Assembly: GCF_902459805.1 (NCBI RefSeq)
Contig: NZ_CABPST010000013.1
Location: 110,006 to 174,005 of the forward strand
Length of the DNA: 64,000 bases
From: Pandoraea bronchicola
GTDB lineage: Bacteria > Pseudomonadota > Gammaproteobacteria > Burkholderiales > Burkholderiaceae
Reading direction: 5' to 3'
The first letter of the stretch is position 1. Each line of letters starts with the position of its first letter. The position numbers and the translations under genes are program-made. Below are positions 1 to 13,835 of the stretch, piece after piece. A model generated the notes under the pieces. It saw only the letters and a program-made list of their open reading frames with translations, was not told the origin of the DNA and ran no database searches.

Positions 1-71
1 TCCTGACGCACTTGCTCGTAGTCTCGTCCCATCAACGCCGAGCATGGGCGTCACGAGACCTTTAATCCACG

Positions 72-100
72 GACTATATTCTACAATGTCGAATATAGTC
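72..100. promoter_or_regulatory. 10-bp perfect inverted repeat, operator-like
   Basis: GACTATATTC at 72-81 and GAATATAGTC at 91-100 are exact reverse complements around a 9-nt spacer. The site lies 41 nt upstream of the lipoprotein start at 141, in a stretch more AT-rich than its surroundings, so it most likely binds a dimeric regulator or overlaps a promoter. There is no T-run, so it is not a normal terminator. Confidence 0.5.
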
Positions 101-140
101 TTCATAATTGGCTCCACTTGAGATCAAAGGGAGCTGATGG

Positions 141-785
141 ATGAGTGGAGTCTGCTTTCGGATGCTGGCCGGGCTGGCCGTTGTGACGACCGTGACCGGC
201 TGTGTCACTTCACAGCCACAGGCTGACGGCTCGACCAAGGTTCATCTCTCCCTGGGTGGCGTATCCAAAGCTAGCCAAGGCAACCCAGCGCTACCTCCTG
301 CTACCGAGGCTCGCCCAGCAGATGTTGCCAATCAAGCCAGGCCAGACCAAAGCGCGCCGCCCGGCGCTCCTGGCATCCGTGCAACAGCGCTGGCAGGCGT
401 CTTCGCGAAGCATCCCTACGACGGAACGCCCAAGACCTACTTCCCGCGAGTGGCTGTCACGGTCACGGACTGGTCGCGCAACGACTGCTGGGTCGGCACG
501 GCCACGATTTGGTGGAGCAAAACCAAGTCCGAACCTGTACCCACCTTCTCGGTGTGCTGGGGGCAGTCAGTGGGGTACGCGGTCAACAACGCCGCCAACC
601 TGCACCTCTTCATGCAGCAGATGGCGGTCGACCACAGCGGCAATGTCCGTACGGCTGGCCCCAAGCCGCCCATGCTGGCCATCCCCGACCGGCAGCCGAT
701 CAGCGAGCGGCAGCAGCTCGCCTTCCAGGGCTTTGTCCAGCAACTGGTGATCGAGACCGGCTGGCAGCCGTCCCCACATCTGTAG
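141..785 (+). CDS. putative lipoprotein, unknown function (island)
   Basis: This encodes 214 residues. The N-terminus is a lipoprotein signal: a hydrophobic stretch followed by the lipobox-like VTGC, with the acceptor cysteine near residue 21. A Pro/Ala/Gln-rich linker follows to about residue 80, then a folded domain rich in Trp and Cys (DCWVGTATIWW, FSVCWG). The start at 141 is preceded by the purine-rich ribosome site AAAGGGAGC. I do not recognise the family. It stands ahead of two small unknown genes and a mobilisation relaxase, so an envelope role in the mobile element is conceivable but unsupported. Confidence 0.6.
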   Translation: MSGVCFRMLAGLAVVTTVTGCVTSQPQADGSTKVHLSLGGVSKASQGNPALPPATEARPADVANQARPDQSAPPGAPGIRATALAGVFAKHPYDGTPKTYFPRVAVTVTDWSRNDCWVGTATIWWSKTKSEPVPTFSVCWGQSVGYAVNNAANLHLFMQQMAVDHSGNVRTAGPKPPMLAIPDRQPISERQQLAFQGFVQQLVIETGWQPSPHL

Positions 786-796
786 CTCTGGATGTT

Positions 797-1105
797 TTGG
801 CAGAAGTCCTCGAATGCAGGCGACAAAACAGCATCCGCAAAACTGTCCCCCAATTCCTTGCCTCCCTGCTGCGCAGGGCTCGCGAGGGCAAGTTCAGCTT
901 GTCGGCTGGGTCAGAGCTGCGAAGGGACCTTCGGCAAATCATCAGGCGGCAACGCGCCGTGGAAGCCGCAGCTGAGCTCGCTCAAACAATCGAGACGGAT
1001 CGGCCATCGGTGGATCGGGCTCAAGTCAGAGAAAGGCTCCAGCAGATGCGCGATGAACTCGCAAAGAAGGCGCAGACACCGGTAATGACACGAGGCACAG
1101 CATGA
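797..1105 (+). CDS. small hypothetical protein, charged and helical
   Basis: This frame gives about 102 residues, strongly charged and helix-forming, with Arg-rich (LRRDLRQIIRRQR) and Glu/Arg/Gln-rich segments that suggest a coiled coil or nucleic-acid contact. The start is uncertain: TTG at 797 is the first usable codon after the lipoprotein stop at 785, and no ATG is available in frame. The stop overlaps the ATG of the next gene as ATGA at 1102, which supports translation of this frame. It might be a relaxosome accessory protein, but no motif proves that. Confidence 0.45.
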   Translation: MAEVLECRRQNSIRKTVPQFLASLLRRAREGKFSLSAGSELRRDLRQIIRRQRAVEAAAELAQTIETDRPSVDRAQVRERLQQMRDELAKKAQTPVMTRGTA

Positions 1106-1500
1106 ACAACAAAAACTTGGAAAGCCGATTCGCTTGGCGAGATGTCGTGGCGGATGACAAATGGGCTGGCTGGGGATGGATGCAAACCTGCACCGTGGCG
1201 ACAGGCAGGGTCAATATTGAATGCGTACAGCAACCAGCTCTCGGCAACGACCGATGCATGCGGCTTTGTCTCATTGCGCTCGATCAGAACACGTTGATCG
1301 AATATACGGACACCGGCCTCGTACTGCGCGAGTATGTGGCCCGGCTTCCACTCGATGCTGTCATCGAAAGGCTGCTGCAGGTCCCATCAACCCCAGTCCA
1401 TTTGGTTGCGCCGGAGTTGTTGAAGAGCCTGGTGAACGACGGTCTGCTCACCCAAATTTTCGGTAATCAGCGGAGAAGCCGTGGGCAACTCACACACTGA
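1102..1500 (+). CDS. hypothetical protein (island)
   Basis: 132 residues, beginning at an ATG that overlaps the previous stop by 4 bases (ATGA), which suggests translational coupling. The sequence has mixed alpha/beta character, no signal peptide and no membrane segment. I do not recognise a family. It ends just before the repeat array and the relaxase gene, so it belongs to the mobilisation end of the island by position only. Confidence 0.5.
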   Translation: MNNKNLESRFAWRDVVADDKWAGWGWMQTCTVATGRVNIECVQQPALGNDRCMRLCLIALDQNTLIEYTDTGLVLREYVARLPLDAVIERLLQVPSTPVHLVAPELLKSLVNDGLLTQIFGNQRRSRGQLTH

Positions 1501-1539
1501 TTACACAATATGCGCCACCGTGCCCCCACATCATGGCCA

Positions 1540-1634
1540 CATTGTTAGCACAATGGTTGGTATCAAATCGGCCAATTGTTCACACAGTTTCGCCCATTGG
1601 TTCGCACAGTTTCAACACACTGTTCGCACATTGG
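1540..1634. repeat. iteron-like array, 22-bp period, with a small inverted repeat
   Basis: GTTCACACA at 1578-1586, GTTCGCACA at 1600-1608 and GTTCGCACA at 1622-1630 are spaced by exactly 22 bp, about two helical turns. The first two sit in longer 20-bp units starting CCA and ending CAGTTTC (1572-1591 and 1594-1613). A diverged copy, GTTAGCACA, lies at 1544-1552 inside the inverted repeat CATTGT-TAGC-ACAATG (1540-1555). Such helically phased repeats bind replication initiators or relaxosome accessory proteins. No rep gene is visible, so a role at a transfer origin is favoured. Confidence 0.6.
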
Positions 1635-1668
1635 GCGGCGGGGTCCAGGGGATTTCCCCCTGGCCGAC

Positions 1669-1696
1669 ATTTATCGTTGCGACAGCGGCGATAAAT
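1669..1696. other. candidate oriT inverted repeat upstream of the relaxase
   Basis: ATTTATCG at 1669-1676 and CGATAAAT at 1689-1696 form a perfect 8-bp inverted repeat around a 12-nt spacer. It lies 36 nt upstream of the relaxase start at 1732 and just downstream of the iteron-like repeats. MobV relaxases act at an inverted repeat close to their own gene, so this is the best candidate transfer origin seen here. A nick site cannot be assigned by eye. Confidence 0.4.
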
Positions 1697-1731
1697 ATAG
1701 TCGGTCACTATGTTTGCGAACACGGTGCGCC

Positions 1732-2592
1732 ATGATCACAGGCGGCATCCAGTTTGTTCACATCGCTGTCTATTCGCTGCACTCACCGAAGAAAACCTCG
1801 CGGGGAGCGGATCGGAAATGGGCTGTGCGCGACGTGATTGCTGAGGCCAGCCGCGAGCCGCAAGCCTGCTTGCATGTGCCGAGACCGAGGTCACCCAACC
1901 TGCTGCATGGTCCCAGCCTGGCAGAGCTGGAAGCCGAGATTGGCGCCATCCATGCGCGCAGCCGTGACGCAGCTGGTCGCCGTTTGCGAAAGGATGCGTC
2001 CGTACTGATGGCTGGCGTAGCGTCGTATCCACGTGGAGGCATTGAGTACAGCTACTGGAAGCAAAGCACCTTGGAGTGGCTGCAAACGGAATTCGGTGAT
2101 CGCCTTCGGTCCGTTGTCGAGCACACCGATGAGGCGCACCCGCACCTCCACTTCTATGTCGTCAATCCTGACGGTGGCAACGTCAAGGACTTACATCCCG
2201 GCTTCCGTGCGGCAAAGGGCGCTCAAACACCCAAGGAACAGCGCCTTGCCTACAACACGGCAATGCGCGCATTTCAGGACCGATTCTGGGAGCACGTTGC
2301 CGGTCCGTCTGGACTCGCTCGTTTGGGGCCGGGTCGCCAGCGCATGAGTCGTGCGCAGTGGACGCGGGTGAAGTTCGGGCTGCCGGCGCAGGCCGCGCTG
2401 CTCCAGCGTGCGCGAGAGATCACGCGTGGGACGGGCGAACGAGACCGCCAACTGCGTTCATTTGCCGAGAAAACCATGATGGAAGCGCAGGCCCTGATCA
2501 AGCAGTTGGAAGCGCGTGAGGCGCGGATTTTGGAGCTGGAGGCGAGGTATGGCTTGGGCATTCAGGGGGTTCATCGTGAGGAGCCGGAATAG
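1732..2592 (+). CDS. MobV/Pre-type relaxase (mobilisation protein)
   Basis: This 286-residue protein carries HTDEAHPHLHF at residues 131-141, the metal-binding HxDExxPHxH motif of the MobV (Pre/Mob) relaxases. That family nicks one strand at oriT and stays covalently bound during mobilisation. ATG 1732 was chosen over an in-frame ATG at 1576 because the latter would translate through the repeat region. The C-terminus is a long charged helix, probably a coiled coil. At 286 residues it is shorter than many MobV proteins, and no type IV secretion genes are visible, so the element would depend on a helper. The call rests on this one strong motif. Confidence 0.75.
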   Translation: MITGGIQFVHIAVYSLHSPKKTSRGADRKWAVRDVIAEASREPQACLHVPRPRSPNLLHGPSLAELEAEIGAIHARSRDAAGRRLRKDASVLMAGVASYPRGGIEYSYWKQSTLEWLQTEFGDRLRSVVEHTDEAHPHLHFYVVNPDGGNVKDLHPGFRAAKGAQTPKEQRLAYNTAMRAFQDRFWEHVAGPSGLARLGPGRQRMSRAQWTRVKFGLPAQAALLQRAREITRGTGERDRQLRSFAEKTMMEAQALIKQLEAREARILELEARYGLGIQGVHREEPE

Positions 2593-2704
2593 AGCTAACG
2601 ACTGCAACTGGGTGCAGCTAGCGTGCGCCGCCTAGGGGGCTAGCTTGTTCTGAACTTGACGACCCGGCGTAGAGGTGTAGCTGTGTTGCAGGAGTCCGCT
2701 TGAC
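2593..2704. other. intergenic region between relaxase and defence operon
   Basis: No coding potential. It contains two copies of GCTAGC about 20 nt apart within a GC-rich stretch, which could form a weak stem, but no T-run follows. It separates the mobilisation module from the defence operon. Confidence 0.35.
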
Positions 2705-2741
2705 GGCGCATAATGTGATCAAAGTGATTACATTATGCGCC
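2705..2741. promoter_or_regulatory. 12-bp inverted-repeat operator upstream of the WYL regulator
   Basis: GGCGCATAATGT at 2705-2716 and ACATTATGCGCC at 2730-2741 are perfect reverse complements with a 13-nt spacer. The site ends 66 nt before the GTG start at 2808. BrxR/CapW-type WYL regulators of defence loci are known to bind inverted repeats upstream of their own gene, so autorepression through this site is the natural inference. An AT-rich -10-like element (AATATA, 2754-2759) lies immediately downstream, placing the operator over the likely -35 region. Confidence 0.7.
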
Positions 2742-2807
2742 ATAGAATGGTCCAATATAAAACCAATCTCAGACTTTTGGCCGTCCGTCTTGGATGAGGA
2801 GCCTTCG

Positions 2808-3716
2808 GTGACTCAACCCCAGCGCGTCGAGAGCTTGAGCCACGCCCAGCGCGAGCGGCTCGCCTACATCGACTTCCGACTCTACTTCTTCGGTGAGATC
2901 GGTCGCCCAGACCTGATTGAGCGCTTCGGCGTGGCTCCGGCAGGGGCGACACGCGACTTGGCGCTGTACCGGGAAATCGCGCCGCAGAACATCACCTTTG
3001 ACGGCAGCAACAAGATCTACCGGATCGGGCAGGCATTCTCGCCGCTGTTCGACCACGCATCGCAGCGCGTGCTGTCGGCGCTGGCGCTCGGCTTCGGCGA
3101 TGGCTTGAACGGTGCAACGCAGCCGCTGCTGCCGTGCGAGTCACCCACCGCTCTGAGCAACCCCAGGATGGACGTGCTTGCCCCGGTTTGCCGGGCGATC
3201 CACGCCAAGCGGCCTGTCGCCATCCGCTACCACTCGATGAGCAGCGGTGAGTCCGAGCGCATCATCGTTCCCTTCGCGCTGGTGGATACCGGCCTGCGCT
3301 GGCACGTCCGGGCCTTTGATCGCAAGAGCGGAGAGTTTCGGGATTTCGTCGTCACCCGCATCGAAGCGCCAACGCTGCTCGACGAGGAACCACAGGCCAA
3401 CGAGCGTCCGGACAACGACATCCAGTGGACGCGCATCGTCGAGTTGGACTTCGTGCCGCATCCGCGCCTTGATCACCCCGAGATCATCAAGTTGGATTAC
3501 GGGATGACTGAGGGTTCGATTCGGATGCGCGTTCGCGCTGCGGTCGCGGGGTACATGCTGCTGCGCTGGAGCGTGGACTGCTCGCCCGACCACCGGCTCA
3601 AGGAAGAACAGTACCGCCTATGGCTCAGCGATCCGCTGGCCCTGTACGGCGTTGAGAACGCAAAGCTCGCACCGGGCTATCAAGCCCCGGCAGCAAAAAC
3701 ATCACGCAAAGGATAA
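2808..3716 (+). CDS. WYL-domain transcriptional regulator (BrxR/CapW-like) of the defence operon
   Basis: The protein has 302 residues. The N-terminal 75 look like a winged helix-turn-helix ([20 protein letters not shown]), followed by a WYL domain around residues 120-190 ([18 protein letters not shown]) and a C-terminal alpha/beta extension. This is the layout of the BrxR/CapW regulators that control BREX, CBASS and restriction loci. GTG 2808 was chosen because GAGGAG lies 6 nt upstream and because an earlier in-frame TTG at 2700 would place the 12-bp palindrome inside the coding sequence. hsdM follows after 7 nt, so it probably controls the whole downstream defence run, perhaps sensing nucleic acid or nucleotide through the WYL pocket. 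Confidence 0.8.
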   Translation: MTQPQRVESLSHAQRERLAYIDFRLYFFGEIGRPDLIERFGVAPAGATRDLALYREIAPQNITFDGSNKIYRIGQAFSPLFDHASQRVLSALALGFGDGLNGATQPLLPCESPTALSNPRMDVLAPVCRAIHAKRPVAIRYHSMSSGESERIIVPFALVDTGLRWHVRAFDRKSGEFRDFVVTRIEAPTLLDEEPQANERPDNDIQWTRIVELDFVPHPRLDHPEIIKLDYGMTEGSIRMRVRAAVAGYMLLRWSVDCSPDHRLKEEQYRLWLSDPLALYGVENAKLAPGYQAPAAKTSRKG

Positions 3717-3723
3717 GAACACG

Positions 3724-6682
<2,959 letters not shown>

Positions 6683-6686
6683 TCAG

Positions 6687-7733
6687 ATGAAGCTTCAGCT
6701 CGACGCCAACAATTATGAGGCCTGTCCACCATACAACGAATGGTTGGATGAGCGGTACTCAGAACAGTCGGGCGGAACACTCGACATTCTGGGTTATCAG
6801 CCAAGGCCAAGTTTTGTTCTTTTCACAATGAGTCCGGATACTTATGAGGCTACATTTTCGGACTTCACGCAGCAGCGCGAAGAGGGAATAAAAGAATCCG
6901 TATGCAATCAATTTCCATCACCGATTGCCTACTATTTCTACCGATTCGAAAATGGGTACGAAAGTGATCTGCAGCGCCTTCACCTTCTCCGAGATACATG
7001 GGAGTCGGTGATCGACATCCTGCACGCGCTCGCCGTGGCGGAATGCCGTCATCGAAATATCCAGGTCGTAGATCCGCTGAAGTTTAAAGACTTTTTCACC
7101 GACAGCGTTGCAAAGAGACTCGAGAACATAGAGGGGATAACTACCCAGTTGAGCGCCGCAGGAATATTGCCAGCCGTCGCAAAAATATCACCGGCGGCGA
7201 CACTCGCGGCGATGAAGGAGCTCAACCAGTCTCGAAATGCCTTCTCTCACAGCGCAGCGCAGTCTGAGGCACAGGCACGAAGCTGGATTAGCGAGTGTTA
7301 TGTAGACGTCGTGGAGGTTCTTGCAGAGCTGGATGGCCTAGAGGACATTCAAATCGTTCGGTATTTGAGTCAAGTTGATGGAACAACACTGAGATGCGAA
7401 ATATTCAAAGGGCATAGCTCCACCAGGACAATTCAGAATATAAAAATTAGTCATCAACAAATGCTTGAATCTGCAAAATATTTTCAGCAAGGGCAGATGC
7501 TGGTGATTGCCGACGGGTTAATTTTCGGACTTCGCCCGATGGTTCATTTTCGCGAGGACGGCGTGGGTCACACGACTCGTCTTTGCATATTTAGAAAGAC
7601 GCGAGGAGAAGACCCGGATCGGCGGCTTGAGTACGAAGTTATTGGTGAGGCCGTGCGCCACGAAGAAAGTCGGAAAATTTTTGCAACAGAAATAAATGAG
7701 TTGCGGGGAATTTTCGGTTTGGGGGCTGAGTAG
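6687..7733 (+). CDS. uncharacterised protein with HEPN-like R-x4-H motif, embedded in the hsd operon
   Basis: A 348-residue protein inserted between hsdS (4 nt upstream) and hsdR (34 nt downstream). A helical central region ends in LNQSRNAFSHS, where R183-N-x3-H188 fits the catalytic R-x4-H motif of HEPN ribonucleases. The C-terminal part (about 220-348) looks like an alpha/beta sensor or partner domain. I see no ATPase motif, so this is not a PrrC/RloC-type anticodon nuclease, but a role as an RNase that acts when restriction fails is a reasonable hypothesis. The motif is short and could be coincidental. The gene is AT-richer than hsdM/hsdR. ATG 6687 is preceded by GGAGC. Confidence 0.7.
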   Translation: MKLQLDANNYEACPPYNEWLDERYSEQSGGTLDILGYQPRPSFVLFTMSPDTYEATFSDFTQQREEGIKESVCNQFPSPIAYYFYRFENGYESDLQRLHLLRDTWESVIDILHALAVAECRHRNIQVVDPLKFKDFFTDSVAKRLENIEGITTQLSAAGILPAVAKISPAATLAAMKELNQSRNAFSHSAAQSEAQARSWISECYVDVVEVLAELDGLEDIQIVRYLSQVDGTTLRCEIFKGHSSTRTIQNIKISHQQMLESAKYFQQGQMLVIADGLIFGLRPMVHFREDGVGHTTRLCIFRKTRGEDPDRRLEYEVIGEAVRHEESRKIFATEINELRGIFGLGAE

Positions 7734-7767
7734 AAATGTGTGAATCCAGATTCGCAGGAGAACAATA

Positions 7768-10971
<3,204 letters not shown>

Positions 10972-11016
10972 TTGCACCTGGCGGTAGGGGATTGAGAAGA
11001 CTTCAGGGAGAGACAG

Positions 11017-12951
11017 ATGATCCTGACCGATAACGAGACCAAGGTCGATCTACTCAACAACGAGGCAATTGCCTCCACGATCATTGGGCTACTTCGCGCG
11101 AAGCCAGACCACCCGGTGACTATCGGTGTGCACGGCGACTGGGGGGCAGGAAAGTCCAGCGTGCTCGAAATGATCGAAGCTGGTTTTTCCGATCAGGGCG
11201 ATGTCCTGTGCCTCAAGTTCAATGGATGGCGCTTTCAAGGCTTCGAGGACGCGAAGATCGCCTTGATCGAAGGGATCGTCTCGGGCTTGGTCGAGAAGCG
11301 TCCGGCATTGAAGACGGCGGCAGTGGCCGTCAAGGATGTCTTTCGTCGCATCGACTGGTTGAAGGTCGCCAAGCGAGCCGGCGGTCTGGCCGTGACCGCA
11401 TTCACCGGTATCCCGACACCCGAACAAATCGGGACTATTGTCGGCTCACTCGAAGCGTTAGTGGCAGACCCTGCAAAGTTTGTTACGAAAGAAAACCTCT
11501 CGACCGCCATCGACGAAGCGAAAGACCTACTCAAACCAGGCGAGTCCAAGAATGTGCCGGAAGAAGTGGAGGCCTTCCGCAAAGCGTTCGACCAACTCCT
11601 GAAAGATGCTGGCATCAAGCAGCTTGTTGTCCTGATCGACGATCTCGACCGCTGCCTGCCCGATACGGCCATTGAAACGCTCGAAGCGATCCGGTTGTTT
11701 GTCTTCACGGCCCAGACGGCGTTCGTCGTTGCAGCAGACGAGGCGATGATCGAATACGCGGTGCGTAAGCACTTTCCTGATCTACCCGACAGCACTGGAC
11801 CACGCGATTACGCCCGCAATTACCTCGAAAAGCTCATCCAGGTTCCGTTCCGCATCCCGGCCCTGGGGGAGACCGAGACCCGGATCTACGTGACGTTGTT
11901 GCTGGCCGGCGCCGAGGTCGGGGAGGACGACGCGGACTATGGAAAGCTAATCACCGTAGCAAGAGAGAAGCTGAAACGTCCTTGGACCAACGGCGGTCTT
12001 GATGCCGCAGCGGTCAAGACGGCCCTCGGCAAGCAAGCCGACAAGGCGAAGAACGCACTTGCACTTAGCGACCAGATCGGTCCCATTTTGGCGAGCGGTA
12101 CAAAGGGCAACCCGCGCCAGATCAAGCGGTTTCTCAACACGTTGCTGCTGCGCGAGCGCACTGCGACCGCGCGCGGGTTCGGTGACGACATCAAGCTACC
12201 CGTGCTAGCGAAGCTCATGCTTGCGGAACGCTTCCTCCCAAGGTTGTTCGAGCAGATCGCATTTGTCGCGGCAGTCCATCCGCAAGGGCTGTGTGAAGAC
12301 CTCGAAACGCTGGAAAAGAGCCTTGCACTGGCTGACGGCAAGGCTAGCGAGCTGAAGGAGCAGAAGGCCACTGAGCCCACCTCTGTGTCTGACAACGCTG
12401 TGTTGACCGAGTGGAAGTCGTCCGAGGCTGTGCGCGACTGGGCGCGCCTCCTGCCGAAGCTATCAGGACTCGATTTGCGCCCTTACCTGTTCGTGACAAA
12501 GGACAAGAAGGACTACTTCGGCCCGGTGTCGGTGTTGGGTCACCTGGCTGCTGTGGTCGAGAAACTGTTCGGCGGCAAGATGACCGTCCAAAGCTACGAA
12601 GCCGAGTTAAAGCAACTCGTGCAACCCGAAGCCGAGAAGGTATTCGAGGCCGTGCGCAGCAAGATTATGGGCTCCGGCGCTTTCGAGACCAGACCTGCAG
12701 GTGTAGATGGCCTCACCATCCTTGTGAAGGCACAGCCCGGCCTCCAGAGCCGGTTAATGGACTTCCTGGAGGCGCTGCCAAGTGGTAAGTGCGGGCCTTG
12801 GACCGTCAGTGGCTGGCAAAGCGTCATCAAAGACACCGAATGCGCTACTCGCCTCACAAAGCTACTGGGAGACTGGAGCAAAGTCACCGGAAATCTTGGC
12901 CTCAAGGCCAGCGCCGAAGCAGCGCTCAAAGATCTGAAGGTAGGACGTTGA
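11017..12951 (+). CDS. qatA: QatA: KAP-family P-loop ATPase of a Qat anti-phage system
   Basis: A 644-residue KAP NTPase with Walker A GDWGAGKSS at residues 40-48 and Walker B LIDDLDRCLPD around residue 207, whose DLDR signature is typical of KAP proteins. In characterised Qat systems, QatA is the ATPase required with QatB, QatC and QatD for phage defence. The assignment rests mainly on the gene order: KAP ATPase, Pro/Gly-rich protein, QueC-like protein, TatD-like protein. Its stop shares one base with the ATG of the next gene (TGATG). A start at 11017 follows a GGGAGAGA ribosome site. Confidence 0.88.
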   Translation: MILTDNETKVDLLNNEAIASTIIGLLRAKPDHPVTIGVHGDWGAGKSSVLEMIEAGFSDQGDVLCLKFNGWRFQGFEDAKIALIEGIVSGLVEKRPALKTAAVAVKDVFRRIDWLKVAKRAGGLAVTAFTGIPTPEQIGTIVGSLEALVADPAKFVTKENLSTAIDEAKDLLKPGESKNVPEEVEAFRKAFDQLLKDAGIKQLVVLIDDLDRCLPDTAIETLEAIRLFVFTAQTAFVVAADEAMIEYAVRKHFPDLPDSTGPRDYARNYLEKLIQVPFRIPALGETETRIYVTLLLAGAEVGEDDADYGKLITVAREKLKRPWTNGGLDAAAVKTALGKQADKAKNALALSDQIGPILASGTKGNPRQIKRFLNTLLLRERTATARGFGDDIKLPVLAKLMLAERFLPRLFEQIAFVAAVHPQGLCEDLETLEKSLALADGKASELKEQKATEPTSVSDNAVLTEWKSSEAVRDWARLLPKLSGLDLRPYLFVTKDKKDYFGPVSVLGHLAAVVEKLFGGKMTVQSYEAELKQLVQPEAEKVFEAVRSKIMGSGAFETRPAGVDGLTILVKAQPGLQSRLMDFLEALPSGKCGPWTVSGWQSVIKDTECATRLTKLLGDWSKVTGNLGLKASAEAALKDLKVGR

Positions 12952-13835
12952 TGGGAACCTCAACAGCTTATGGCGGCCCAGGCGGCGGGACACCACTTAT
13001 TCCGTCATGGTTAGGTGATACGGACAGCGGTAGCCCGCCTGGAACCCCTCCGGGGGATGGTGCAGGACCAGACGGCCAGCCGCCCGCTGATGGTGCTACC
13101 CCGCCGGCGCCGCCGAACCGCCCGCCTATTCCCAGGACAGCTGACCCTCAACGCTTCTCTGGCGCCCGCAATAGCTTCACGCGATTCGCTGGCTCTGGTG
13201 GCAGCGATCGAGCCAGCCTGGGCCGTGCCGTCTCAAAGTACGTCTCAACATCCGCTGGTGGTTCGCGCCAAGCTGCCCAACGCATGGGTGCCTCGCGCGG
13301 CGCCGGAGCGCGGCTCCTCGGCTTCCTCGCCGACGCGCAAACGCGAGGTGTACGCGAAGCACTGCGAGCCCTGAACCTGGAATCGTTGGCGGGGCGCCCA
13401 ATCACTGAAATTTTCGTGGGGCTGGCCGATTACATCTGCCCAGGTGCGGGTACGGTTGATGAAGGCATTGCCCGCCAGGCATATATCGAAACCATCGTTG
13501 AACTGGCGAGCGAAGGGCTCACCGATCTAACCACGTTCACTCCCGATCAAATGCAGACGGTTTTCGAGCTATATGCCACTCATGCGATCGAGGCACGCAT
13601 CTGCAATGACATCGGTACCAAGGCTGTGACCATGCCACCAGATGTACAAGCTGCACATCGCGTCGAACAGCAGTTGCGCGACTTCATCCGGGGAGGAGTG
13701 AGCGACGCGCTGACACGAGCGCGGGCGGAAACCCCCAATCTCACCCCTGAACGAATTCAAGGCTTCGTTGACGCTGTGTACGAATCCGCCTTTGCAATCT
13801 TGCATACCCTTGGCGATGCGGAGGCCAACCAATGA
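12951..13835 (+). CDS. qatB: QatB-like component of the Qat system
   Basis: A 294-residue protein. The first 70 residues are Gly/Pro-rich and probably disordered. The remainder (about 75-290) is predominantly helical, with no catalytic motif that I recognise. The reading frame extends upstream to 12789, but ATG 12951 overlaps the qatA stop (TGATG) and excludes a stretch that only mirrors qatA, so it is preferred. The 3' end overlaps qatC by 4 bases (ATGA). The QatB name comes from its position between the ATPase and the QueC-like gene and from the typical size. Confidence 0.8.
   Translation: MGTSTAYGGPGGGTPLIPSWLGDTDSGSPPGTPPGDGAGPDGQPPADGATPPAPPNRPPIPRTADPQRFSGARNSFTRFAGSGGSDRASLGRAVSKYVSTSAGGSRQAAQRMGASRGAGARLLGFLADAQTRGVREALRALNLESLAGRPITEIFVGLADYICPGAGTVDEGIARQAYIETIVELASEGLTDLTTFTPDQMQTVFELYATHAIEARICNDIGTKAVTMPPDVQAAHRVEQQLRDFIRGGVSDALTRARAETPNLTPERIQGFVDAVYESAFAILHTLGDAEANQ

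Noticed and set aside
792-1085. Overlapping plus-strand ORF starting at ATG 792 (97 residues)
   Set aside because: Low-complexity Ser/Arg/Cys-rich translation without helical or domain character; the overlapping frame ending at 1105 has better coding character and is coupled to the next gene.
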